DNA from: JBMDXB01 sp048594975
GTDB taxonomy: Bacteria > Acidobacteriota > Vicinamibacteria > Vicinamibacterales > 2-12-FULL-66-21
Length of the DNA: 64,000 bases
Assembly (NCBI GenBank): GCA_048594975.1
Contig: JBMDXQ010000027.1
Span: 139,906-203,905, forward strand
Direction: 5' to 3'
Every line of letters starts with the position of its first letter. Position 1 is the first letter of the stretch. Positions 25,338 through 34,156 of this stretch are shown here, in pieces. Under the pieces are notes generated by a model, which had not been told where the DNA came from, made no database searches, and saw nothing but the letters and a program-made list of their open reading frames with translations. Both the position numbers and the translations under genes were made by a program.

Positions 25338-25724
25338 TCAGCGTCGATCGAATACCGGGTGGTTGGCTGCGTTGGCGAGATCCCAGCTCGCCTGGTAGAC
25401 CATGCGGCCGATCTTCTCCATCTTGGGATAGTTGATCCGCTCCGCGTCGTCGTTCGCCATGTGGTAGCCCGTGTGCCTCTGATAGGAGGTGCCGCCGGCG
25501 CCGACCGGTTTCAGACCGAGCCGCTCGAACCTGGACGCGATCCATTCGGCGGCGAGCGCCTTCTGCGGTGTGGCAGTCAGCCGGCCGGCCAGGCGGTCCG
25601 ACGCGAGGAAGGTGAGGTCCGCTGTCATGTCGCGCGCGGTGATCGACTCGATCTCCGGTGCGCGCCGTTCGGCACCGAGGCCGGTGGCGGCAAGCAGGAC
25701 GGCGGCGATGGCGGTGCGGCGCAT
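25338..25724 (-). pseudogene. M28 aminopeptidase with catalytic core deleted
   Basis: A 128-residue frame reads as the two ends of an M28 zinc peptidase joined in frame. The signal peptide and N-terminal block (SITARDMTADLTFLASDRLAG, ERLGLKPVGAGGTSYQ) fit residues 1-90, then the text jumps to RHTGYHMANDDAERINYPK and an M28-like C-terminal helix. Intact members have about 450-550 residues. The zinc-binding His-Asp-Glu core is gone; only the C-terminal metal-ligand histidine region survives. The frame has no stop codon, so the deletion is in-frame and probably recent. Divergent from the kinase gene. Confidence 0.8.
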
Positions 25725-25861
25725 GGGGAGTCTCCCGTGCCGCAAGTTGTGGCGGCTGCGGCGTGCCGGCGCGATCTCCTCTACAATGGCGACCATGTCG
25801 GTCTCCAGCGGCACGTCTTCCGGCTGCAATCGCCAGTCATGAAGTGCGCCGGGGGTATCCC

Positions 25862-28529
25862 GTGGCACTGACCGCAGGCACACGGCTCGGATCGTACGCG
25901 ATCATCAAGCCTCTCGGCGCGGGCGGAATGGGTGAAGTCTATCGCGCGCGCGATACGAGGCTCGATCGCGACGTCGCGATCAAAGTGCTGCCGGCATCCT
26001 TCGGCGACGATCCCCAGGCGCTCGCGCGGTTCGAGCGCGAGGCAAAGAGCGTCGCGAACCTTTCGCATCCCAACATTCTCGCTATCTTCGACTTCGGACG
26101 AACCGATTGCGCGGACGGTGGCAGGCCGGGCGTCACCTACGCCGTGATGGAACTGCTCGAGGGAGAAACGCTCCGCGAGCGGCTGGCCACCGCGCCGTTG
26201 CCACCGCGGAAGGCCATCGAATACGCGGTGCAGGTCGCTCGCGGCCTCGCGGCAGCGCACGACAGGGGCTTCGTCCACCGCGACCTGAAGCCCGAGAACC
26301 TGTTCGTCACCCTGGACGACCGCGTCAAGATTCTCGATTTCGGGCTTGCCAAGCCGCTCGATCTCGGCACCTCCGCGGCGACGATGGCCGACGCCGCTCC
26401 TACCGCCGTGGGCACGGTGATGGGCACGATCGGCTACATGGCGCCCGAACAGCTCCGCGGCCATGCCGTCGACCACCGGAGCGACATCTTTGCCTTTGGC
26501 GCGGTGTTGCACGAGATGCTCACCGGTCGCCGTGCCTTCCACGGTGAGTCACCGGCCGATACGATCAGCGCGATTCTGAACCGCGAGCCGGTCGACCTGG
26601 ACGCCGACCGCGTCACCGTTCCGCCGGCACTCGAACGCATCGTGCGCCGGTGCCTCGAAAAGAAACCCGAACTGCGCTTCCAGTCCGCGCACGATCTCGC
26701 CTTTGCGCTCGAGACGCTGTCGGCGAGCACGCCGGGGGCTGCTGCCGTTGCTCCGCAGGAGCGCACGACGGTTCGAGCTCATCCCAGGCTGCCGTGGGCG
26801 ATTGCCGCCGGCGCGGTGATTGCCGCCGCGGCGGCGATCGCGTTCGCCGTGCGCGGACGCCCGCGGGAGGTGCCGTGGCAGACGTTCACCGCGATCACCG
26901 ATGCGGCCGGCATCGAGACGGCTCCGAGCCTTTCCCCCGACGGGACAACTGTCGCGTACGCGACGCAAGCACAGGGCACGTGGGACATCTACGTGCAGCG
27001 GGTCGGCGGCCGCAGGGCACTGCCGGTCGCGGCCGAAGTGGAACGCGACGAGCAGGCGCCGGCATTCTCCCCCGACGGATCGCTCATCGCGTACCACGAC
27101 AGGGGCACCTCCGGCGGGATCTTCGTCGCCGGCGCGACTGGAGAATCGTCCCGTCGCTTGACCGATTTCGGATTCCACCCGGCGTGGTCACCCGACGGGC
27201 GGCGAATTGCGTTCTGCACTGAGGAGATCGCGAATCCATACAGCAGGCTGGGCGGCAGCACGCTGTGGATCATCGAGGTCTCGGGGGGCGTTCCGCAGGA
27301 GGTGAAGGGCACGGGTGACGCGGTGCAGCCGTCGTGGTCGCCATCGGGCGCCCGGATCGCATATTGGAGCAACACCGCCGGTCAGCGGGACATCTACACC
27401 GTGCCGGCCACCGGCGGCGCGCGCGTCGCGGTGACCGACGATGCGCCCCTGGACTGGGATCCCGCGTGGTCCGCCGACGGTCGGCACGTCTACTTCGCGA
27501 GCGATCGCGGCGGCTCGATGAACCTCTGGCGGGTCGCGATCGACGATCGGAGCGGAAGCCCTGAAGGAGCCGCGCAACCGGTGACCACAGGCGTCCAGGC
27601 GTCGTCCGAGATGCCGGCGTTTTCCGGCGACGGTGCACGCCTGGCGTTCCGTTCCACCGTCCTCGCCATCAACCCGGTCTCCATTCCGTTCGATCCGATC
27701 AGCCTCCGTGCCGGCACCGCGACGGTGCTGAGCAACTCGAACAGCGTGCGGTTTCCCTCCGACGTGTCACCCGACGGCCGGAGCCTGGCGCTGGCCAACC
27801 TCGGCGAGCCGCAGGAGGACCTGTTCATCGGTGCGACCGACGGAACCGCCGTGCGCCGGCTGACCGACGATCCGGCGCGCGATCGCGTGCCGGTGTTCGC
27901 ACGGGATGGCAAGTCGCTGTTCTTCTACTCCCAACCGCGAAGGCGACTACCAGATCTGGTCGGTCGGCATCGATGGCGGCGGGCTGCGGAAGGTGGTCCA
28001 GGGGCCTGATATCGGGCTGCTCTATCCAGTCGTGGCGCCCGGCGGCGATCGGCTGGTGGCGTCTACCGGCGCCAGCGGCGACGGGCTCTTCCTGGTGCAT
28101 CTCTCGCCACGGTCCGACATCGAGCGGCCACCGACGGCGCTGGCCGGCACGAAGGTGAACGGGGAGACTTTCACCGCGACCGACTGGTCGCCGGATGGCA
28201 CGAGGCTCGCCGGGTACCTCCAGGGCGCAGCGGGGTTGCCGGTCGCGGTCGCCATCTACGATCTGGCGGCCGCAAAGGTCGTCAACCGCTTCGCCCACCC
28301 GACCGGGTACGTGAGGTGGCTGCGCGACAACCGGCGCGTCTGCTTCTTCGCTGCGGGGGGCGCGCGGTTCGTCGTGCTCGACACGGCGTCCGGACAGGCG
28401 CAGCACGTCTCGGTCGATCTGCCGCTACGCGATGCCGGCGAATCGTTCGCCCTCGCGCCGGATGGCCGGACGATCTACTACGGCGGCCGCCGCGAAGAAG
28501 CGGACATCTGGATCGTCGAGCGCAGGTAG
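25862..28529 (+). pseudogene. Ser/Thr protein kinase with PD40/TolB propeller, frameshifted
   Basis: Membrane-anchored PknB-type kinase. From the GTG at 25862 the frame carries the glycine loop GAGGMGEVY (19-27), VAIK (38-41), HRDLKPEN (about 139-146), DFG and APEQLRG, then one membrane helix (about residues 310-325) and periplasmic PD40 repeats (SPDGTTVAY, SPDGSLIAY, SPDGRRIAF, SADGRHVYF). One extra C in the TCCC run at 27929-27932 shifts the frame: removing it restores FFYSNREGDYQIWS and the last ~195 residues. A sequence error, a pseudogene or programmed shifting are all possible. The kinase and most blades remain readable. Confidence 0.8.
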
Positions 28530-28562
28530 GCCGCGTCCAGGCCACCGGCCCGGGAGAGACGA

Positions 28563-28592
28563 AGGGCTCGCGGCCAGCGGGTCGCGAGCCCT
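28563..28592. terminator. Terminator-like hairpin after the kinase gene
   Basis: AGGGCTCGCG (28563-28572) pairs perfectly with CGCGAGCCCT (28583-28592) around a 10-nt loop, 34 nt after the kinase stop codon. No U-tract follows, so the terminator call rests on stability and position. Confidence 0.5.
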
Positions 28593-28851
28593 CGGTGCGA
28601 CTTGGACAGCGACGATCGTCCCGGTATACCCGGGCCGCGCGGCCCATCAAGTCGTGGAAAAGCGCCGCGCGCATCACCATGATGAGCACAAGCAATGCCA
28701 GACCGTCATCGTCGGAAACCGACGCGTTGCGCGAGCGTGTCTGCTGCGCCGATTACCTAGGCGTGGACATTTGTCTGCCCGCCGATAAACAAAGCACGGC
28801 CCGCCGCTGAACGGCTGAGCAGCGTTCGATGGCGCCGTCGTACTCTGTTGT
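28593..28851. other. Intergenic region, no gene recognised
   Basis: After the terminator-like hairpin about 260 bp precede the next gene. No frame has a convincing start and product, no tRNA or repeat is evident, and no strong promoter was found. The base composition is slightly less GC-rich than the flanks. Confidence 0.5.
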
Positions 28852-29400
28852 GTGCCGCTGCTGCTTCTGGTCGTCCCCGTCGTCATCCTCCTCGCCGCGA
28901 TCGCGCTCATCCCGATCTCGCTGGTGCAGCGCTACCGGCTGGGCACGTCGCGCCAGCGGGCGCGTTCGTGGCTCGCGGCGATCAACATGGCCGGCCTGGC
29001 GGTGTCGTCAGTGCTGTTCCTGGTGAGCGCGGCGTTCACCAGCATCTGGGTGCCGCGCGCCTTCACCTACACCCTGGCCGGCCTCGCTACGGGCGCGCTC
29101 CTCGGCATCGTCGGCCTGCGGCTTACGCGGTGGGAACCGGCGCCGGCTGCGCTTTACTACACGCCGAACCGTTGGCTGGTCCTGGCGATTACCGTCGTCG
29201 TGACCGCGCGCGTGCTGTACGGGTTCTGGCGCGCGTGGGCGACGTGGCGCGCCGGCCTCCAGGACGGCTCCTGGTTCGTGGCAGCGGGTGTGGCCGGATC
29301 GATGGGCGCCGGGGCCGTCGTCCTCGGCTACTATCTTGCGTACTGGCTGGGCGTGCGCCGGCGATTGAAGGTCAGTATCAGGCGCGGTGGTGGAGCGTGA
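28852..29400 (+). CDS. Small integral membrane protein (CcdC/DUF1453-like)
   Basis: About 182 residues with five or six membrane helices (residues 2-24, 42-63, 72-92, 107-126, 143-164). The charged turn SLVQRYRLGTSRQRARSW follows helix 1, and a TPNRWLVLAITVVVTARVLYGFWRAW segment resembles CcdC/DUF1453 proteins. No catalytic residues were recognised. The start is a GTG. It converges with the AAA+ gene, overlapping it by 23 bp. Confidence 0.65.
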   Translation: MPLLLLVVPVVILLAAIALIPISLVQRYRLGTSRQRARSWLAAINMAGLAVSSVLFLVSAAFTSIWVPRAFTYTLAGLATGALLGIVGLRLTRWEPAPAALYYTPNRWLVLAITVVVTARVLYGFWRAWATWRAGLQDGSWFVAAGVAGSMGAGAVVLGYYLAYWLGVRRRLKVSIRRGGGA

Positions 29401-30934
29401 TGGGCCGGTGACCGCAGCCCGGTTCTCGCACCGACGATTCCGCTGACCGCGGCGCTGCCCTATTTGGTGTCTTTCCTGTGACACTCGGCGCCTCCGCCAC
29501 GGCCGACAGCGCGTGGTCGGATGCCGCCTCGAGCGCGTCCAGCTCGAACGGCTGGTCCTCCTGCATCAGGATGATGGCTGCATTGGTCAGGGCGCGGCCG
29601 CGCCCGGTCGTGCGCGACAGGCGAGGGAGGTCGCTGCTCAACAGCTTCCGCCGCCAGTCCGCGCCGCCGTTGCGCACCGTGATCGTCTCGGGCGCCTGGC
29701 GGGCGAGCAGCGCGTAGTCGCGGCCGACCGGCTCCACGCAGGCCGCGGGCAGGTCCGGCCGCTGCGCCAGCCGCGGCCCGAGCACCGCGGCCGTCGCGAG
29801 CCGCGCCAGGCGCGACAGCGAACTGAAGCACTCGGCGACGACCTGCCCGGCGTCCGATGGTGGTATCGTCGGCGCAGGCGCGGCGAGCGCCCGCGCGATG
29901 CGCCTCACGGGGTCCGGCTCGAGGAGGATTGCCTTGAGGCCCTTGTCCACGTGCGGCTTCGCGAGTTGCCACGCGGTTCGGTGTGCGGCGAGTACGTTTA
30001 CCTGCGCGATCGGCGCGCCCCACGCGGCGTCCGGCAGCGAGTGTCGGAATGCCGTGAAGAACGCGTCCTCCGCTGTGCTCCCGGTCGCAGGCGATGCGGG
30101 CAGACGGCTGGCCTCCACATCGAGAACGGCTGATATCGCGACGATGTTACGTATCAGCTGTACCGCGCGCCGCGTGGACTCGCGGTGTCCCCCCTCGGCG
30201 AGCTTCTGCAGGGCGATCTGGACGTACTCCGCGGCTGCGTCCTGGACCGCCCCGCCGATCCGTTCGATTGCCTCGCGAATGCGCTCGAGGGTCGGCGCCA
30301 GCGTCGCATCGCATGCCGCCGCAGCGCTGCAGTCGCCCGTGTCTGCCGGCCGGCTACTGAGCACCGCAAGCTGGTCCTGCCGGTTGAGATCACCGAGGCC
30401 CGGCACGCTCACGATGAACGCGAACCGATCGGCGAGCGCGACGTCGAGCGGCTCGGCGCCGGCGTAGTCCGGCACGCCGGCAGCGGCGTCGGCCGACGGC
30501 GGCGGGTTCATCGCCGCCCAGCGGTAGCGCAGCCTCGACAGCGCCACGCCCTGCACGACGCGCTCGTGGACGATCGGGAACAGCTTGTTCTGCAGCTCCG
30601 GCCGGCAGCGCGACACCTCGTCGAACAGGACCGACTCGGCGTCCCAGATCGTCGCCGGCGTCTGCAGGTAGACGAGGCGGCCGTTCTCGGGCACCGGGAA
30701 GCCGACCAGGTCGTCGAAGTTGAGGAGCGAGGCGTTGTAGTGCCGGTGCTCGAGACCGAGCAGCGCAGCAAGCTTCGTGAGAACGAGCGTCTTCGCAGAT
30801 CCGTGCGGTCCGATGAGGAGCAGCGGGGCTTCCGTCGCGAGCGCCGCGAGGATCACCGGTTCCAGGTGGCCCCAGCCGACGATGCCGAGCGCACGGAGGA
30901 GCCGTGCCGGCGCGCGTGTTTGCCGTGTAGCCAC
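29378..30934 (-). CDS. MoxR-like AAA+ ATPase
   Basis: About 518 residues. The AAA+ core has Walker A GPHGSAKT (42-49), a MoxR-type SLLNFDDLVGFPVPENG, Walker B SVLFDEVSR and a sensor-1-type WAAMNPPP, so it binds ATP with the MoxR/RavA lineage. The C-terminal half (about 230-518) is helical and unfamiliar. MoxR ATPases normally act as chaperones with a von Willebrand factor A partner, but no VWA gene lies next to it. The GTG at 30934 gives the family N-terminus; the longer frame to 31033 adds unrelated residues. Its 3' end overlaps the convergent membrane-protein gene. Confidence 0.8.
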   Translation of the reverse strand: MATRQTRAPARLLRALGIVGWGHLEPVILAALATEAPLLLIGPHGSAKTLVLTKLAALLGLEHRHYNASLLNFDDLVGFPVPENGRLVYLQTPATIWDAESVLFDEVSRCRPELQNKLFPIVHERVVQGVALSRLRYRWAAMNPPPSADAAAGVPDYAGAEPLDVALADRFAFIVSVPGLGDLNRQDQLAVLSSRPADTGDCSAAAACDATLAPTLERIREAIERIGGAVQDAAAEYVQIALQKLAEGGHRESTRRAVQLIRNIVAISAVLDVEASRLPASPATGSTAEDAFFTAFRHSLPDAAWGAPIAQVNVLAAHRTAWQLAKPHVDKGLKAILLEPDPVRRIARALAAPAPTIPPSDAGQVVAECFSSLSRLARLATAAVLGPRLAQRPDLPAACVEPVGRDYALLARQAPETITVRNGGADWRRKLLSSDLPRLSRTTGRGRALTNAAIILMQEDQPFELDALEAASDHALSAVAEAPSVTGKTPNRAAPRSAESSVREPGCGHRPITLHHRA

Positions 30935-31327
30935 GTGTGGCCCTTTCGTCGAGAGCCCCGCCCGGGGCGGAGCGCCGCGTCTCGATCGCGCATGGTCCGT
31001 GCTTCGCGGGGCGAAGCCGGTCGGCTGATCCACCGTGCGCGCGGCTGCGGCCGCGCAGGACGACGGTGTGGCGACGGGTCATCGAGCCGAATCTCTACCC
31101 GTCCTCTTCATGCCGGCAGCGGAGACGCTCGCTGCCCGTGTGTCAACGACCTGGTATCACAACCTGCAGATGAAGCTGCCCGATGGCAGGATTCGCGTGC
31201 AGGTTATGAGACCAAGATCAGCAACCTCCCTGCCAGGATGCGCTTGCAGCCCGGCAGGGGTTTCCTTGCGGTCCATCGGAATTGGCGTCCGCTCCGGCGG
31301 ACATTCGTCTGCGCGCGCGGACACTGC
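30935..31327. other. Intergenic region before the palindromic element
   Basis: 393 bp with no full gene. A small GC-rich palindrome (GCCCCGCCCGGGGCGG) lies near 30958. A plus-strand frame at about 31100-31210 gives VSTTWYHNLQMKLPDG, which could be a tiny gene fragment, but I do not recognise it. No promoter or RNA gene was seen. Confidence 0.4.
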
Positions 31328-31565
31328 GGGTTGAATCGGGACCGCCGGCCGCGGGTCCTGTCCGCGAACAGCCCCCACCGACTCGCCACCCCACCGGGCA
31401 CAGAACGCCCGGCGGGGGCCCCGGCTCCTCGCGTCGAAAAGCACCGAAACGGGGGACGGCGCTGCGGCGGCCGGTCCGGGATCCCCAGCGCGCGGTTTGT
31501 GCGCGCCGGGGTGGGTTGGGGCGCCCCTGTTCGCGGCCACCCGCGAGAGCGGTCCCGATCAGCCC
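31328..31565 (+). repeat. Long imperfect palindrome, family copy A1
   Basis: About 238 bp. The ends are inverted repeats (ATCGGGACCGC at the left, GCGGTCCCGAT at the right) and CGCGGGT..CCGCGAACAG pairs with the matching right side. Each half holds its own hairpin: CCGGGC-ACAGAAC-GCCCGG at 31394-31412 and GCGCGC-ACAAACC type (minus-strand reading) at 31488-31506. The right end touches the stop codon of DUF2130. It belongs to the same family as 36944, 52200, 57763 and 33899. No ORF with coding character. Confidence 0.8.
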
Positions 31566-32713
31566 ACGCAACTCACTTCCTCCGCTTCCTCCTCGACTGG
31601 AGCGGGCAGCTCGAGTCGTGCAATCGACGGCAACGCAGGGACGAGCCCCTGCAGGTCGCCGTACATCCCTGCGATGTTGAACGTCACCGCCTCGATCTGC
31701 TTCGCGCGCTTCGCCCACTGCCGCTCCGCGGCGCGCCGTTCGTGGTCCAGGTCGTCGCGCATGCGCTCGAACGCCTCGACGATGGCCTCGACGCGCTGGC
31801 GGAACTCGATGCCGGACAGGTAGCGCTGCAGCAGCTCCAGCTTCTCGTCCTTGGTCATGGCGGCGCCGCGCGCCAGCGCGAGCTGCAGCAGGTTCGAGCG
31901 CACCATCGCGGCAAGCGGCGCCGCGCACGCGAAGTCCGTCACCAGCACGCCGTCGACCATGCCGAAACGCGAGCACCCCTTCGGCAGCACTGATGTGACG
32001 AGGACCGCCACGTCTGCCCGCAGCATGCGCTGGTCCGCTTTGAGCTTCGCGACCCAGCCGTCGCTCCAGTGCTTCGTGTTCTTGCACTCCCAGAGGATCG
32101 CGCCGCACCGCATCCCGCGCATGTCGAGCACGATCTGGTGGATGTCGGCCCCGCGGATGCCCTGGGCGACGGGGACAATCTCGTCCATCGGGAACGCGGC
32201 GCGCAGCGCCATCTCGAGCTCCGCCTCGCCGGCTTCGCCCTGCAGCTGCTGCGAGCCCTGCTCCGCGCGCCGCTTCAGGTCCTCGATCTGCCGACGCATG
32301 TCGGCGAGCTGCCGTTCCTTCTCAGCGTCCTTCAACCTGTGCTCCTCCGCAAGGCGCACCTGCGTCTCGGAGATCAGGCGGGTCCGTTCGTCGGCGAGCC
32401 GGCGCTCGACCGCGAGCTCCAGCTCCTCGGCCTTCCGTTCGAGCTCGCGTTCGCGCTTCCGCATCGCGAGCTCCACCTGGCGGGCCTGTTCGAGCTCCTT
32501 CGCCTGCGTGGTCAGCTCGTCGCGCAGCGCGGCGAGGTCGAGCGAGGCCTTCTTCTCCGCGGCCCTGGCCGCTTCCGTCCGCGCCCGCTCGAGTTCATCT
32601 TCGAGCTGGCGGCTGAATTCGTCCTTGACCGAGGCTTCGATCTCCGCGCGCAGCGCGCGGGTGAGCGGGATCTTCTTTCCGCAGGATGGGCAGGTGATGG
32701 ATTGTTCCGCCAT
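31559..32713 (-). CDS. DUF2130 protein with zinc ribbon, coiled coil and nuclease-like domain
   Basis: About 384 residues. A short zinc-binding motif CPSCGKKIP opens the protein; residues 20-165 are a long charged coiled coil (ELERKAEELELAVERRLADE). The C-terminal DUF2130 domain contains GEAGEAELEMALR, GADIHQIVLDMRG and GAILWECKNTKHWSDGW, which together look like a PD-(D/E)xK-type endonuclease core. Such proteins are found in phages and bacteria with no proven role. Its stop codon sits at the edge of the palindromic element A1. ATG start with no strong ribosome-binding site. Confidence 0.88.
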   Translation of the reverse strand: MAEQSITCPSCGKKIPLTRALRAEIEASVKDEFSRQLEDELERARTEAARAAEKKASLDLAALRDELTTQAKELEQARQVELAMRKRERELERKAEELELAVERRLADERTRLISETQVRLAEEHRLKDAEKERQLADMRRQIEDLKRRAEQGSQQLQGEAGEAELEMALRAAFPMDEIVPVAQGIRGADIHQIVLDMRGMRCGAILWECKNTKHWSDGWVAKLKADQRMLRADVAVLVTSVLPKGCSRFGMVDGVLVTDFACAAPLAAMVRSNLLQLALARGAAMTKDEKLELLQRYLSGIEFRQRVEAIVEAFERMRDDLDHERRAAERQWAKRAKQIEAVTFNIAGMYGDLQGLVPALPSIARLELPAPVEEEAEEVSCVG

Positions 32714-32872
32714 ACCCGCAGTTTACGGGGCAGGCGTGACAGGTCTGGTCATACGTTTTTCTTTTGCCCGGATTTCGCGGAATGACGTCATTGTGCCGCT
32801 CCGGATAGGCGCTCGCCGATTGCGGGTTGCAGATGCACATTGGCCTGCGAAGCGACGACGTAAGATCGCCCT

Positions 32873-33346
32873 ATGGACCGCGACGTGCTGGTCTCGATTC
32901 GTGACCTCTTGACCTCGACGCGAGTACTGGCGATCGCCGTCGTCATCGACGGCGAGCCGGAAGCGGCGCTGCTGCCGTTCGCGCCGCGGGCGGACTTCGG
33001 CGCCGTCTACGTCCAGGCGTCGCGGCTGGCGCGGCACTCGCGCGGGCTGACGGGCGGCGCGCGCGTCGGGCTGCTCGTCCATGCGGCCGACACGCCGGAC
33101 GCCGATCCGATGCAGCTGCCGCGATTGACAGTGCAGGCAGACGTGCGGGTACTCGGGCGGGACAGCGACGAGTTCGCTTCCACCGCCGCGCGGTTCATCG
33201 CACGCTTCCCCGCCGCCAAGGTGACGCTCGGCCTCGGCGACTTCGCGCTCTACGAGCTGACGCTCGGGCGCGGGCGCTACGTGGAAGGCTTCGCGCGCGC
33301 GTTCAATGTCGGAACGCACACGTTCGCGGAGATTGCGGCGCTCTGA
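32873..33346 (+). CDS. Pyridoxamine-5'-phosphate-oxidase-like flavin-binding protein
   Basis: About 157 residues, a split-barrel FMN- or haem-binding fold of the HugZ/PNPOx group. Signs are the N-terminal LVSIRDLLTSTRVLAIAVV, a strand pair AALLPFAPRADFGAVYVQAS, SRLARHSRGLTGGARVGLLV and LPRLTVQADVRVLGRD with a closing barrel strand FALYELTLGRGRYV. The physiological substrate is unclear. It is divergent from the DUF2130 gene, with a 159-bp gap. Confidence 0.85.
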   Translation: MDRDVLVSIRDLLTSTRVLAIAVVIDGEPEAALLPFAPRADFGAVYVQASRLARHSRGLTGGARVGLLVHAADTPDADPMQLPRLTVQADVRVLGRDSDEFASTAARFIARFPAAKVTLGLGDFALYELTLGRGRYVEGFARAFNVGTHTFAEIAAL

Positions 33347-33404
33347 CCGCGAGCCGCACGCTCGCAGTGTGGCGACGGCGACACAGGCGTGCCACACTTG
33401 CTAT

Positions 33405-33674
33405 ATGGCCCGAGATGCAAGGCCGTCTACCGTCGGCGTGCGCGAACTGCGCCAGAATCTGCCGCTCTATCTCGATCGCGTAAAGAAGGGCGAAGCGCTG
33501 ACCTTAACGAAGCATGGAGCCGCCGTGGCGCTTTTGAGCCCCGTTTGCGCCACGGTCAATGCACTCGATCGGCTGGTCGCCGCTGGTATGGCGACCCGGT
33601 CGAGACGTTCGGTGCGCGATCTCCCCCGGCCCCTGTCCGTACGCCTCGATCGGTCTCCCAGCGCGCGTCGCTGA
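33405..33674 (+). CDS. Orphan Phd/YefM-type antitoxin
   Basis: About 89 residues with the Phd/YefM fold: VGVRELRQNLPLYLDRVKKG at 11-30 and ALTLTKHGAAVALLSPV at 32-48, the DNA-binding and dimer part. The flexible C-terminus (ATRSRRSVRDLPRPL) would wrap a toxin. Neither strand downstream codes for a full PIN or Fic toxin: the 3' side runs into a palindromic element. A short frame after the stop (AVLKFCATDASGALQEQG) faintly resembles a PIN-domain tail, so the toxin may have been lost. ATG start. Confidence 0.8.
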   Translation: MARDARPSTVGVRELRQNLPLYLDRVKKGEALTLTKHGAAVALLSPVCATVNALDRLVAAGMATRSRRSVRDLPRPLSVRLDRSPSARR

Positions 33675-33898
33675 GCGGTACCAGCGGCCGTACTCAAGTT
33701 CTGCGCTACGGATGCAAGCGGCGCCCTGCAGGAACAGGGCCCGGATACCCATGACCGCCTTCGGTCAACTCGGGCCGTTCGAGCAGAAACCCTTGCAGTC
33801 GGCCGCGCGACACAACGTCGGCCGGTCGGGGCTCGCTCGTTCGCCCACATGTCAGGCTCGGTGGCTGCCCTCTGCGCGCCGGGTGAATGTGCACGTGG

Positions 33899-34060
33899 GC
33901 AAGGCGGCCCGTTCGCGTAGAACGCCTTGGAGTAGGCCGCGCACACGTCAGTCGACAAAACGTCGCGGAGGCGCCAGAAATCCGCGTGGGGTGTCCGGGG
34001 CCCCACGCTTCCGCCGACATGTCGCCGCAGCGAGGTTTTGTCGGCCTACGGAAGAGAGCT
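33899..34060 (+). repeat. Long imperfect palindrome, family copy B1 with partial upstream copy
   Basis: About 160 bp with arms GTCGACAAAACGTCGCGG and the inverse GAGGTTTTGTCGGC. The element shares its left 60 bp almost exactly with B2 at 57763 (ACAAAACGTCGCGGAGGCG, then CCAGAAATCCGCG). It lacks the GTTCTGT hairpin of B2. A partial copy of the left end (GGCCGTTCG, AGAAACCCTTG) lies at 33770-33820, so the unit is partly tandem. It replaces the expected toxin position after the antitoxin gene. Confidence 0.75.
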
Positions 34061-34156
34061 TTCGGGGCGAATGGACCGAGTTGACCTTCAGTTCACGAGT
34101 GTGGACAGTGACCTCCGCTGCGGATGCCGGCGGAGGACAGCTGCCGCCATCACCTA

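Noticed and set aside
31157..31540. Repeated peptides such as RAFCARWGGESVG as small proteins in palindrome copies
   Set aside because: Reading frame and boundaries differ between copies and there is no ribosome-binding site; the similarity is explained by the DNA palindrome.
31328..31565. Integron attC site
   Set aside because: The outer arms do not give RYYYAAC/GTTRRRY cores and no integron integrase is in the window, although the overall fold is attC-like.
33504..33752. Minus-strand 82-residue frame as toxin partner of the antitoxin
   Set aside because: It is antisense to the antitoxin gene over half its length, lacks PIN or Fic motifs and has no ribosome-binding site.
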